43,534 nt of DNA, from the NCBI GenBank assembly GCA_022539475.1, contig VCMS01000385.1:20584-64117 (forward strand). The letters are read 5' to 3'. Shown here one piece after another: positions 20,474-31,152 of the stretch. Below the pieces are notes generated by a model that was given only the letters and a program-made list of their open reading frames with translations, made no database searches and was not told the DNA's origin. Origin of the DNA: Gracilaria domingensis (lineage: Eukaryota > Rhodophyta > Florideophyceae > Gracilariales > Gracilariaceae). The position numbers and the translations under genes were made by a program. The first letter of the stretch is position 1. Each line of letters opens with the position of its first letter.

Positions 20474-21181
20474 GGCGGAGAAGGAAGCAACGGGCTCAAC
20501 GCGCGACAAGCGCTGCGCGGCGCGGCGCGCGCGCGCAGAGCACAAAAGGGTACGGGAGCGCGGCCGGCCGCGGCGCGCAAAGCGTCGCTGTAATAAAACG
20601 CTGCCGCCGGCGCGCGCAGCTTACACCGGCGCGCGCGGCCGCGAGCTCCACGTTGAGCGCGCGCGCGCGTGCGCCGCTTTATTCGCCAACGTCGCTTGCG
20701 CGCGCGCCACCCGTCGGCTGCTTCCGTGCTGCCGCCCCCGCCCCGCCGCCCGCATCGCGCCGTCCGCCCGCATCGCGCCGTCCGCCCGCACCGCGCCGTC
20801 CGCCCGCACCGCGCCGCAGATCGCCCGCCGCCGCCGCCGCCGCCGCCGCTACCGCCGCTACCGCCGCCCGCCGCCTCGCTGTCGGCCGCGCCTCGTTTGG
20901 GAAACGCGCCCGCTTTTGATCCGTCACTGCGCGCCACCGCCGCCGCCGCCGCGTGCGCGTGCCGTTTCCGTCGCCTTGTGACCGTTCACGCGCCGCGCCG
21001 CTCACACGCGCCGCGTCGCTTCGCGCCGCCCAAAAGCGACCCGACGCCGTCGTTCACCGCCGCCCGTCGTCCCTCCGCCCCCTCCCCAAGTGTGCCGGAT
21101 ATCTTCCGCATCCACCCCCCCGCCCCCCGCCCTTCCCCGCGCCCTTCGCACCGCCTCCCGCGTACACCCATCCCCGCCGCC
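20474..21181. promoter_or_regulatory. Divergent promoter between TOM6-like and secreted-protein genes
   Basis: The 708-bp GC-rich spacer contains an AATAAAAC stretch near 20592 (TATA-like when read on the - strand, about 120 bp before the TOM6-like ATG), a CTTTATTC stretch near 20676, an 18-bp minisatellite at 20751-20819, GCC-triplet runs, and a C-rich leader before the ATG at 21182. Open frames across it arise from the repeats. Confidence 0.45.
20751..20819. repeat. 18-bp GC-rich minisatellite, about 3.8 units
   Basis: Units at 20751-20768, 20769-20786, 20787-20804 and a partial at 20805-20819 share the pattern CGCAYCGCGCCGTCCGCC. It lies about 360-430 bp upstream of the secreted-protein start. 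Confidence 0.9.
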
Positions 21182-22315
21182 ATGCGTCACGTCGCCCTTG
21201 CTCGCGTCTCGCTGCTCGTCGCGTGCGCCGCGCTGCTGCTTGCTTTGCCGCGCGTCACCGCGCAGCAGCCGGAGGCGCGCAGCATCCCGCGCACGCCCGA
21301 CAACGAGGAGTTCTTCGCGCTGTCGCAGTCGCTCTTCGTCACCGGCGAATTCTCCGAGTCGTCGTGCGGCACCGAGCGTCCGGACATCCAGACGTGCATC
21401 CGGCGCTGCAACTCGCCGGGCCCGCAGGAGCGCGACGGCTGTTGCTGCATCACCGAGAACGCCGCCTTCTTCATCGGCGTGCGCGGCGGCTGCCGCTACA
21501 ACCAGACCGTGCAGAACTTCACTCAGGCCTTTATCTACAAGAGCACCCCGGTCAACTCCGACACGCCCTTCTTTGACCGCCGCACGTGCGCCTCCACGGA
21601 CGTAAACACCAACGGCAACAGCTGCACGTGCACGCTGCAGTGGGAGGCTACTGCTGACAGCTTGGACGCCATGTCGCCCATCCCCACACCGTCAAGCAGG
21701 CCGTCGCCAGTGCTGTCCGCGCCCATGAGCGTGCCGCCCGTGCGCACGCCGGAGCCCACGGAGACCCCGACCGTCGAGCCCACCGTACAGCCGACTGTCG
21801 AGCCCACCACGATGCCTACCATCGTCACGCTGCCCACCGCCACCACCACTGCGCCGCCCACCACCGTGGTCACCCCGATCGAGTCTGAGCCGGCCGTCAC
21901 GCCGTTGGATGAGTTCGAGCCCTCGCCGTCCCTGGAGGACGACGGGTCGGTATGCGTCGACCGTTCGTACCTCGTGCGCAGCGGCTATGGCGCCGAGCAC
22001 CTGGTGCATGCTGACGGCGTCATGTCACCTGTGCTGTGTCCACAGCACCACGATCTGCCATGTGGTTCGCCCAACCACATGGTGCGGTACGACGGGCGCG
22101 ATCTCAGCTACCGCCAGCTGTGTGAGCGCCACGCGCACATGCGTTGTGTCGCCGACCAAATGCTTGTCAACTCTGTGTTCACACATGTGTGGCGTGAGGT
22201 GCAGCACGGCGATGTGCAGCTGACCATGTTTGACTCGCGTTACGGCGAGTTGGCTCAGAAGGCGCTGCACTCGCTGCTACACAAGGTGCGCATCGTTCGG
22301 AACCGCTTGATGTAG
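21182..22315 (+). CDS. Secreted Cys-rich protein with Pro/Thr linker
   Basis: The 377-residue product begins at the ATG at 21182 with a clear signal peptide (hydrophobic 9-24, probable cleavage after TAQ near 27). The frame is open further 5', but those codons are GC-repeat. Residues about 55-155 form a first domain with many Cys, including a CCC, and candidate N-glycosylation sites NQT and NFT. Residues about 160-255 are Pro/Thr/Ser-rich with repeated VEPTV units, a likely O-glycosylated stalk. Residues about 262-377 form a second domain with six Cys, a CGSPNHMV motif and a basic C-terminus. No transmembrane segment or catalytic motif is seen, so a cell-wall or extracellular matrix role is likely. 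I do not recognise the family. Confidence 0.8.
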   Translation: MRHVALARVSLLVACAALLLALPRVTAQQPEARSIPRTPDNEEFFALSQSLFVTGEFSESSCGTERPDIQTCIRRCNSPGPQERDGCCCITENAAFFIGVRGGCRYNQTVQNFTQAFIYKSTPVNSDTPFFDRRTCASTDVNTNGNSCTCTLQWEATADSLDAMSPIPTPSSRPSPVLSAPMSVPPVRTPEPTETPTVEPTVQPTVEPTTMPTIVTLPTATTTAPPTTVVTPIESEPAVTPLDEFEPSPSLEDDGSVCVDRSYLVRSGYGAEHLVHADGVMSPVLCPQHHDLPCGSPNHMVRYDGRDLSYRQLCERHAHMRCVADQMLVNSVFTHVWREVQHGDVQLTMFDSRYGELAQKALHSLLHKVRIVRNRLM

Positions 22316-24531
22316 GCAGAGCTGAGCGCGCTCTGTTCATGTCACTGTCGCTTCTCTCTCCCGCCGAGTAGAGACCACCTGCTCCCTCACTTCCTCTCAC
22401 TCCGTCCCCCACCCCAACGCCCCACTGTTCCGTCCCTTTTTGTCTTTCACTGTCATTCCTTTTTTTCTCGGCGTGGTGCTGGAATCTCTCTCTCTCTCTC
22501 TAACTAGTGCGTGCTTTGGTAACTCTCTTCGTATGAACTCAGAAACCAGTTGAGAAGTGCGTCGCATTCGGATTTGATCTTCTTTTTGATTCGTTCTCTT
22601 GCAGTGTTTATTTGTCGTTGTGCTGCTGTGCTCCTGTTCCTTATCTATCTACCCCCCCTGCCCTTCAGATTTCGTCTTCTCGCGTCATGATTTGTGTGAC
22701 CTCAGTAAAACAACTGTATTTCGCCAGTGCCGCAAAATGAATGCATCTACCTGCGCATTGACACCACGTGCTTTGTACATCTGGTAGATGCACTTTTCTT
22801 CGCAGACTGACTTTATTACCTTTCAACGCCGTCTGTCCTTCTAGTTAGACCAGCAGAACATCTGAAGGTCGGTGATTCAGGCACGGGAATCCAGTCTCGC
22901 TTCATTTCTCGGCGCGAAGAACCGTTCTTCGCGCCGAGAAATGAAGCGAGACTGGAGAGTGCTTGCAGTTGTTGTTGTAGAGCATGTATGCCCTTGGTGC
23001 ACGTGTTGAGTCTGTGCCCACAGCCCATCATGATAACAGAAGCCTACAACACCAACACACGTACACATTACGCCGCATGTTAGATACTTCATTCCACACT
23101 GCGGAGCTCACCCTTCATGTCGCCAAACATGATGTCACGCATCTGCACAAATGCTACCGTACCTTTTCCGACCCTAATCGATTCAAGACGACTGATTCAG
23201 AGAAAGAGCAACACCATTTCCTTCCCGCATGAACCTAGGGTTGTCACCACAAGGACTTTTCCTATCACACTTGACCACATGAAGTAAATGGCGAGAATCT
23301 GTACATGAATATCGTGATTCTGACCTAACTTTAAAGTTATGCCGATAGTCTTGCTGCGCACTTGCTGGTTCTTCTTCCTCCTTTGACATCCTTAATGTTC
23401 CTAAAAGATTCGACTCCCATAACAGCCATTGTTTCCCAGTTGATTTCATTGAGGGATAAAATGTCAGTACATTCAGCAACAAGGTCAAACAAAAGGCTCC
23501 CGTCAGGACCTCGAACAGTTGAACTCGTTGTATCGCAGTCCACCTACTTCAAACAATGGGGAAACTGGAATCCTCAAAACCGTCACACATTCAATTATTT
23601 CGACTTCAGAACTACGATGGGTATATTATTGGGTTATAAAAAATATGTCGGAAAAAAGACCATGGCCTTAACGGGCTACATGCTAATTATTTGTCGACCA
23701 AATCAACACTTGATGCTCTCAGTAAAAGACACCTGTCTTCTACCTGCTCACGGGAGCGTCGAGCGAGGAACAAACGCGGGCACTGACACAGGTCAAATGC
23801 TTTAGCAGTAGTGGTTTTACTGTGCGATGATATTTCCTACTGGAGAAGAATGCGAGCAAGGAAACAGTTTCTTCTCTAGCAGACATATAACTATCCCATC
23901 CAATACAAACAATTGTCGATATACTACGGAGTATCAATAATATCGAAGATGCAATGTTGACGTGGTCCGATATAACAGAATTGCGATAAACTGCGATGCC
24001 TTCTTGACATTAGTAGAACAAAAATAAGCCTTGTTTTTCGCGCAAAGTTGATATATAGTGATCCCTAGACTTATTTCGAAAAAATAACCAAAAGGTGCTC
24101 ACCACCGAAGCTAACTGTTAAAGCCGCTCGTTGCTCTGCAAGAAAACTTTTCAAGTAAATCTGTAATGGCTACACTGTGGTATAGTCGAATGAAAACATA
24201 AATGAAAGACGTCTTAGCTCGTGTGGAGCACTAACAAAATGAGTTTACAGGGAACACAGACGATGTAGCACAATGGTCTTGGCTCTTCAAAGAGAGCAGG
24301 CCTTGTTTTTAATCGTAGGTAGTTAATAGCGATTGCCTGGAAGGCAGACGGTCTTTGGCTCTAAATATTTGTCAGTACTCAGGCGACTTTTAGGAGATCT
24401 GCGATACTCACCACGGCCCCATGAAGTTAGCAGGGCGTATAGTACCTTCATTAAGAAAAGTTGCAGATCTGTTTGGCTTCTATCGTGAGCTGGCGATCGC
24501 CGTTAGTACATATAAAATCCTCCAGTAGCGC
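22316..24531. other. Non-coding and decayed sequence between host genes and gypsy element 2
   Basis: It begins with the secreted-protein 3' UTR and a (CT)n run near 22486-22501. A perfect hairpin lies at 22890-22956. Between 23.0 and 24.0 kb several open frames of up to 147 codons occur on both strands, probably the relic of an unidentified element, since no domain could be recognised. From 24.0 to 24.53 kb the sequence is AT-rich and would be where the 3' LTR of element 2 should lie, but I found no matching copy on the other side. Confidence 0.5.
22890..22956. repeat. Perfect 33-bp inverted repeat with 1-nt spacer
   Basis: Arms at 22890-22922 and 22924-22956 are exact reverse complements, separated by a single C. 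It would form a long cruciform or RNA hairpin. Confidence 0.95.
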
Positions 24532-24534
24532 AGA

Positions 24535-27480
24535 AAGATCTTACGCTACTATAGCTAGCGGGTCTCAGGTTTGGTCCACTTTTTCTGGGAGTTCAAGCCA
24601 TTCAACCAAGATTTGTATGTTTTCCTTCTGCTTGCGTATTCCTTCGAGCGACTTTGCACTCTGATACGTAGTCTCGGAGTGCTCTGCGTACTCTAATAGC
24701 TGAGGATCTACAGCTTGATTGTCCAGTACTGCTCGGCGAAAGGTCATTCGCCTTACATGCACAATTTCCTTCTTACCTTTGATCAAGTCCTTGACTTAGT
24801 ACACCGAGTCAGACTTTGTGCCGACCACTTGACGCGGTCCTCGCCACCTAAACTCGATCTTGTGACCGTACTTTCGTGTTTTACTGACCAACACAAAGTC
24901 CCCGATTTCAAATTTCGCGGCTACTATGATCGTACGCGCGTTGTGGAGATCAATTGCCTTCTGCCGCCGGGCGGTCACTTTCTCGTGGACTTCACGATGC
25001 ATGCCTTCCATAGCCTCTTGTGTACGGTCTATGTCCACTAACTGCCCTGGTCGTATTTCCGTTACTGTGGGCAGCGCAATATACTTGTCTAGAGGCAGTG
25101 CTTTAAGGAGAGGCCTTGAAGGTTTATGCCCTGTGAAGACTTCCAAGGGCGAGCGGTAAACCTTTGACTCTCCCTTTCTCAGACCTAAGCGCCTAAGTGG
25201 ATCCTGATTCAGGATGCTTTGCACGCATTCGGTGACGGCCGCCCAATCTTTCGTGGAAAGCCGGAATTCGCGGAGTATTGCTCTACACGCTCGCAACACT
25301 TCTCTGCAGACTCTTTCGACAGATCCATTAGCCCATGGCGAATATGTCGTAGTAAAATGATGCTTCTCCTTCAACTCTTTGGATATAGCCGACATTAACG
25401 AGTTCTTAAAGTGCGTTCCTTGATCTGATAACATCCAGTCCATAGTACCAAATGTAGCAATCCAAGTGGCAATTGCTTCTGCTGCCGCCTCGCTCGTAGC
25501 GCTCGCAAATGGCCAGAACCAAGTAAACGAGCTTAAGTCGTCTCTGAGGATAAGAATGTATTCCTCCTGGCCTACACTCTGCCCCATAAACAGGAAATCA
25601 AAGTGAACCACCTCGTTGGGTCTCTCTCCGTGTAGTGCAGTCCCTAGTGGTCTAGGAATGATGTCTCTAGTTCTAGTAGCTAGACATTGCAAACAACCAT
25701 CCACAAAGCTCTTAAAATGCGCAGTCATACCGCTCCACGTAAAGTTCTCACGAACGATACTCTCTGTAGCGTCACATCCCCTGTGGCCTATGGCCCCAGC
25801 GTGCGACAGGATCAGAACTTTTAACTTCAATTCTGTGGCGTCCGCAGGAATCCATATTTGAGCACCGTCGTGAAGCAAACCGTCAGCGCCTTCGCGAAGA
25901 TATGCAGGACGTCTGCAGTTTGCTTGTGCTCTCTGGAACTCTTCCACGCCTGGCCTATCGATTTTGTCAGTCGGTGGGGGTATACTGGCAGCGTTGTGCA
26001 CCAGGCTGCATATCTTTCTCGTCGAAAGGGCATTGACGCGGTAGCCTTTTGTCCACCTTGTAAGTATGTCCGGGAAGATGTTCTCCAGCCCTGGTATATG
26101 TTCAATAATGTACTTGAAGCGAGATAGAAACACGGCCCAGCGCTGTACTTTCGCTACCACATGTTGCCCTAATGTGGGCTGTAGTGCGGCCGGTGCAAAC
26201 ACGAACAATAAGTTCCGATGATCCGTGAAGACGTGGACCGGATGTTCGTCTAAGAAGAGGTAGTCCAGTTTATCAAATGTCTTCACGATAGCGAATCCCT
26301 CCTGCTCATAGGTGCTCTATTTTGCCTGGGCACCTTTGAACGACCCTCCGACGAATGCCAGTGGTTCATGCTCTTGTTGAGCAAACGGCTTTTTGAGTGT
26401 GTCCGGGTGAGCTTGCGTCACTACAGCTGACCAATGGTTATTAGATGCGTCTGTAAAGACGCAGATAACATTACCCTTTCGAGGGTAGGAAAGGTAAACG
26501 GAATTGCGTAGACTGTCTTGCAAGTCTTCGAACGCTTGCGTTTCCTTTCGGCCCCAAGACAACTCACGCAATGGCAGACCTTTGATAGCTCGCTTCTTCC
26601 GCTTACCTGCCTTAGCGTATGCCTTCTCTAGTATTGCATTCAGCGGTGCTACTCTTCGATCGAAGTTTGGTATGGCAGTAGCCATCCATCGGCAACAATG
26701 AATGAACTCACAAAGCTCGTCGGCCGTTTCCGGAGCATGCATATGACGGAGAGCTTCTACGTTGGCCGGGTCCATTGTATAACCTTCTCCATTGACGAGT
26801 CTCCCGCACCATTTGATCTCCTTCGCGAAGAGATGGCTCTTTTTCGCCGAGATCAATAGCCTGTTGGCCAAGCATATCTCAAAGAAACGACGTATCACCT
26901 TGAGGAGAGATTCCTCATTCTTTGCATGTAAATTGAAGTCGTCGATCCATGCTTTAAGATGCGCTCTGAACTCTTTAAGGAGCGGCTCAACAGAGGATTG
27001 AAAGTGGGCCGCTGCGTTAGTCAGACCGGGAATTACACGGGTTGAAGAATAAGTGCCGTCCGGACAGACGAAACCGCATGCAGTATACGACTCGGGGTGC
27101 AGGGGTAATTTCCAATACCCATGCACGAAGTCTACGACGGCAAAGCACTTGCTGCCTGCGAAGTCCAGTACCTCCGAGTCTAAGTGTGGCATTGGCCATG
27201 ATTGCTTAATGGTTGCCGCGTTGACCGGCCGAAGATCAATTGCGCAGCGGAACTGCGCCTTGGAGCCGATCTTTGGGACGAGCAATGGCGCCGCTTGCCA
27301 ATCCGCGTGGGGATTTGGTATGAATATGCCCAACTCCACCAGTTTTGCTGTGTAAACTTTGAGAAAGGCTCGCTGTGGCGCGGGGTAACGGCGAGCTTTT
27401 ACCTTCACCGGCCGCTTTTCTGGATCAAGTTTGATCTTCATAGGCGGTACAAAGGCCGGGTCGGATTTCCCCAGCCTCAT
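24535..27480 (-). pseudogene. pol: RT-RNase H-integrase-chromodomain-like part of gypsy element 2
   Basis: RT starts at 27480 with the F-R-x-RLG block, continues with the CAIDLRPVN region and has WIDDF at the catalytic site, in place of the usual YVDD. RNase H motifs include FTDAS and FTDHRNLL. Integrase has an HHCC region near 25800-25690 and the triad in VHFDFLF, SDQGTHF and NGSVERV. The tail has the RWRGP block, VHVRRM and a chromodomain-like VEWLEL. In-frame stops: TAG at 26319-26317, in the place of a conserved Trp before STYEQEGFAI; TAA at 24798; TGA at 24567, again at an expected Trp. All parts are in one frame. The lesions are few, so inactivation is recent relative to element 1. Confidence 0.9.
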
Positions 27481-29210
27481 TCGAAAACCGGTTTAAACTC
27501 ATCGATAAGCGCAGCCAGCTGTTCTGCACCTCCCTCAGTCATTCCGTTGTCTCTCGCTTCGTCAACCAATCTCTGCAGTGCTTCATCGAGGACCTCCCGG
27601 TCGTCCTGACCGAGATCGATATAGACTTGAGCTTCCTCCAGCCCATCATCGCCTTCAGTGGCTGAGCTGTGGTATACGCCGGCACTCATGACCGTTGCGA
27701 TCGTTCCATGGGATTCGTCCTTACGCTTTTTGGCGTCTGCTTCTAAGGCCTCAGGGATGTTGATTACTCCATCATGCTTATCACACGCGGCGGCCAGGAT
27801 AGCCTTATTGTCACAGCCAATGGACTGTAGCACCGTCCGGCCGATAATTACATAATCAAGGTTTGCTTTCCCAATATTCCATTCGAGAGACCTTAAAAGA
27901 AGTTTCGAGCCATGACGGATGCGCAGATATACGTCAAGCGTAATCTTGTGAGTGCATTCAATGTCAGCTTGCTTGGAGTCCGTAGCGATACCACTGTAGA
28001 CGTGGGGTGGATCCAGTTTTAGAATCATGAGATTCCCGTCCGTGGCCTTGATACTCTGGAAAATAGAGTCTGTAATGAGATTTATATCCGAGCCTTGGTC
28101 AACCAGTACTACTGTCTCGACCCCACCATTACAGAATAGAGAACTGAATAGAGAGGAGTGAGAATCTATCTTGTCAGCACCAATCGTATGTAGCTGACCC
28201 TTTCTGTCTGATCTCTCGTTGTTTTTCTCCTTATTGCGCTTCTTCTTCTGCGCTCTATACTCTTGGCGGAACTTTTCCTTCTGTTCCTCCGTCGATTTGC
28301 GGCAATCTGCGATCCAATGGAATCCATCACACTCTGGATTAAGGCATGAAGGTAGCTCTCTCTTTTGCTTCTTGGCAGGTCCTTAGCCTTGTCCATCAGT
28401 GCTGCCTTTAGCGCCCGCTGTACCGCGACTGCGCTTATTTCGGCTTTGCTTCGTAGACTTTCTGTCCGACCGATCACGTCTTCTTCGGCGATTAAGCGCG
28501 CTCGAGCCGGATGAGCTCGACTCGGGGTCATCTTCGGAATTTGTATGAGCCTCTAGTTTCATTTCGACATCAAGCTTTTTAGCTTGCAGAGCAAGCTCAC
28601 GCATGAAGACCCCAAAGTCTTTCTTTTCGAAGCCCTCATCCTTGCGCCACCGCACAATGTTCTTCATACGACTTCTGAGCCGAGAAGGTTTTATGCGCTT
28701 AATAATGTGCTGGATCGAGATATGAGGTTTTTCCGAAGGAAGGTCCTGCATTCCTTCTGACTCTAACGCGGTAATGTATCGATGATGCAGATTCCATACG
28801 CGATCTTCAGCATCTTTGAGATTCATGTCCATCTTGACATTTCGGATGATGTACTCAATTCGCGTTAGGTCATTTCCATCGGGATTGAAGCTCGCTCTGG
28901 TGTGGACACAATGCTGAGTTTGCTCCTCAGTGATGTCGGCAATGTCCTTGGCCTTGATCCACTCCGCTGTAAGAAAGATTCTCAGCAACGAGTTGTCAAT
29001 TGAAGCCTTGTAGGACGTTGGCGTAATATCCACTCCAGGCTCGCGGTTCTTTTCCTCGACTTGCTTTTCATACGGCTCCCGTCTCTTTAGGAAGCTGGCA
29101 AAATTCCTAACGTCTGTGTTCTGCAAAGTGGAATATAGTCTGTTCGCTTTGGAAACTAAGCTAGTTTTGGGGCTATTTGGGGCGCGCGAGGGGGTAGCAG
29201 AGGCTGGCAC
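27477..29210 (-). pseudogene. gag: Gag-protease of gypsy element 2
   Basis: The frame runs from 29210 to a TGA at 27479-27477 with a single internal TAA at 28385-28383. Residues about 1-240 are gag-like, helical and charged, with an Arg/Ser-rich end. After the TAA, in the same frame, comes a CCHC-like motif (C-x4-C-x3-H-x4-C, near 28350-28306), a Lys/Arg/Glu-rich linker and the protease active-site region, VLVDQGSD, a variant of the usual D-[ST]-G. No ATG occurs until codon 126; the first codon is GTG after a stop. The TAA lies before the zinc knuckle, so it is more likely a mutation than a readthrough site. The last codons overlap the RT frame. Confidence 0.75.
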
Positions 29211-29589
29211 TCAAAAAATTAAGAAATTTTGGAATATTAAATTCCATTTCGCGCAGTTTAGTTCTTGGGTCCCCTAGTTTTTGTAGAGGTTCTACTTCGC
29301 CGCACCACCCCATTCACTCTTTTCCGCGACCCTCTCTCAAAACTGCACTCGTGCTAGTTTGCGTTTCCATTTTCTCCCATGTTGCAATGCCAATCGCAAC
29401 TCATCCCACCTCAATCATCCCATCACTTCTTCCCAGTCCACACCACCGCCGCTATTTACCCATTTCTCGCCCATCACGCGTTCCCATCCTCTCTCTCCGT
29501 CTCCGCAAACGTCATTTTGTAGAAGTCAGGTGGACAACCCTCCCCCTTCTCGTATACCCGCTTCGCCCCCGCCTCGCCCCAAAACGGCT
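29211..29589. other. Junction between gypsy element 2 and coiled-coil gene
   Basis: No gene is supported. It begins AT-rich, with TGGAAT/ATTCCA as a short inverted repeat at about 29229-29245, and changes near 29.28 kb to C/T-rich on the + strand. It should hold the 3' UTR of the coiled-coil gene and any surviving 5' LTR of element 2. Confidence 0.4.
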
Positions 29590-30519
29590 TCAAATCCCTC
29601 CCATCCTTCTCTCCTCCTGTCCCCTCAGAATCCCCTTCGCAGTCCGCGCTACCTCCGCTGCACTCCTAAACCCAGTCACCACCGGAGCTCCCACTCCCTC
29701 CCGCGGCACCTCCTCCACCACCTTCTTCATCTCCTTACGCCTCTTCTTCAGACGGCTCTTCCCATCCCCAACCCCACCACCCTTTGTCTTCGGTGTCACA
29801 GGAGACCCCTTCTGCACCGCCACCCTTCCCACACTTCCCTTCTCCGTCTTTCCCTCCACACGTCCTTTCACCGTTTCCTCTTCCACCAATCTTTGCCTCT
29901 TGCCCAGCTCCTTCACCTCCTTCTCCAGCACGTCCAACCTCTCGTTCAGAACCCTATTCTCCTCCCGCAACTCTCCAACCTCCCTTCCCGCACACTCCAC
30001 TATCCCATACACATGATTTCTCATCTCCACTCCCAATACCGACAACGAATTCCGCAGGCTCGAAATCGCCTCAACCGAAACACCACTACCACCCCCACTC
30101 AGCACCACACCGCCCATTTCCGTTACAATCTCCACAATTCCATCGTCCAGTTGCTCCTTCATCACCAACCCCAACATCCCCACCCTCGCCTTCATCTCCC
30201 CCACAAACCGCATCTCCCTGTCACCCTCTCCGCCCCCACTCTCTATCTGGTCTCCAACCTCTAACTGACTCAGATGCACCGCACCCCTTCTCTCCATTGC
30301 GACCCCCTCCACCTCCAATTCTACCCCCTTCTCCACCTCATCACCATCCCCTCTCCTCGCCTCACACTTCTTTCCTTCATCAGCCACTTCCTTCTTCTGC
30401 GACATCCGACCAGCCGCCGTAATCACGTTCTCTTCCCGCTTTGGTGACGGCGTCTGCGGTACCTCCTTCCCCTCCAACAGCACCCACAGCTCCTCATCCT
30501 TCACGTATCCGTTCGACAT
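29590..30519 (-). CDS. Charged coiled-coil protein, function unknown
   Basis: The 309-residue product starts at the ATG at 30519 (MSNGYVKDEELW), preceded about 180 bp upstream by a CTTAAATAG TATA-like site on the - strand. Residues about 30-120 are Glu/Lys/Gly-rich. Residues about 180-245 show a heptad pattern (ENRVLNERLDVLEKEVKELG) expected to form a coiled coil. About 255-290 is Lys/Arg-rich with a possible nuclear signal (KSRLKKRRK). No enzyme motif is seen. The coding strand is strongly purine-rich for the whole gene. It could be a structural or nucleic-acid-binding protein of a mobile element or an orphan host gene. Confidence 0.6.
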   Translation of the reverse strand: MSNGYVKDEELWVLLEGKEVPQTPSPKREENVITAAGRMSQKKEVADEGKKCEARRGDGDEVEKGVELEVEGVAMERRGAVHLSQLEVGDQIESGGGEGDREMRFVGEMKARVGMLGLVMKEQLDDGIVEIVTEMGGVVLSGGGSGVSVEAISSLRNSLSVLGVEMRNHVYGIVECAGREVGELREENRVLNERLDVLEKEVKELGKRQRLVEEETVKGRVEGKTEKGSVGRVAVQKGSPVTPKTKGGGVGDGKSRLKKRRKEMKKVVEEVPREGVGAPVVTGFRSAAEVARTAKGILRGQEERRMGGI

Positions 30520-31152
30520 CTTCAGAAGAAGAAGTAGTAGTTGGATCGAAGTTTCCGCTGCGATACAGTGCAATCGAGCTAAACTGTGCTGTCCACCCCC
30601 ACTGTCCAACCACACGGGCTATATCCAGCACCATTATTGTCCCTGTTTCCCTCATCCCATTTCTCGCCAAAACATCTACTGTACACCTTCGCACCTTCCA
30701 CTATTTAAGCGCCATCTCTCTGTCACCTCTTCACATAGTCCCCACCCACCTCGCCTCGACCGGCGATATTTTTCTCTTCCACCATAACCCCACTCGATGG
30801 TTATAGCAAAACAGGAAGATATTGCCAGTGGAGGCAAGCTAGGGACTAGTGATTATACTTAGAGTTGCTCACCCTCTGTCTCGACTGGGGGCATGTTCTT
30901 CTTCCGTCACATCCTTTGTGGGTTGTGACAAAAAAAGAATATGTCACCACTCGACACCGGATGGGTAACAATGGTAGCACGTAGAGTAGTTCATCCTCCC
31001 TCTCAGCGTCCACTGGGGATATATTGATGTTCTCTCACATCCTTTCCCGGTTGTGATACAAGAGAAATACATCTCCAATGGAGACGGAGAATTTAGTTGT
31101 GATAACACGTAAAGGTAACAATGTAATAAACAATAATTTTATGCTACTATCT
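30520..31152. other. Upstream region of the coiled-coil gene
   Basis: The proximal 230 bp are C/T-rich with a TATA-like site near 30701-30709. The rest is filled by three related hairpins (30753-31086) and an AT-rich end. No coding sequence is supported. Confidence 0.5.
30753..31086. repeat. Three tandem imperfect hairpin repeats
   Basis: Three segments, 30753-30835, 30879-30957 and 31008-31086, are each an imperfect palindrome of about 79-83 bp. The copies share their arm sequence (TCGACTGG or like, then GATAT or CATGTT, then TCTTCC or like) and end in a tight loop, TCACATCC paired with GGTTGTGA in the last two. Centres lie near 30794, 30917 and 31048, so the spacing is 123 and 131 bp. Confidence 0.75.

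Larger units (their letters stand above)
24532..29210 (-). mobile_element. Ty3/gypsy-like retroelement 2, oomycete-like type, recently disabled
   Basis: Reading down the - strand, it has a gag region, a zinc-knuckle-like motif, aspartic protease, reverse transcriptase, RNase H, integrase and a chromodomain-like tail. Gag-protease read in one frame and RT-integrase in another. Only five lesions break it: stops at 28385-28383, 26319-26317, 24798-24796 and 24567-24565 and one frame change at 27480. RT and integrase blocks resemble the oomycete gypsy type rather than element 1. No LTRs were found, and the gag frame starts directly after a stop, so the 5' end is probably truncated. Confidence 0.85.

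Noticed and set aside
20669..21181. 171-codon N-terminal extension of the secreted protein
   Set aside because: It is made of minisatellite and GCC repeats; the ATG at 21182 starts a textbook signal peptide.
23183..23805. Open frames on both strands between the hairpin and element 2
   Set aside because: Neither strand gives a recognisable protein and the frames overlap; more likely an old relic than a gene.
24000..24531. 3' LTR of gypsy element 2
   Set aside because: No stretch shared with the 29.15-29.6 kb side could be found by eye.
30753..31086. CRISPR-like array
   Set aside because: The units are palindromes of about 80 bp with diverged sequence and no constant short repeat; the DNA is eukaryotic.
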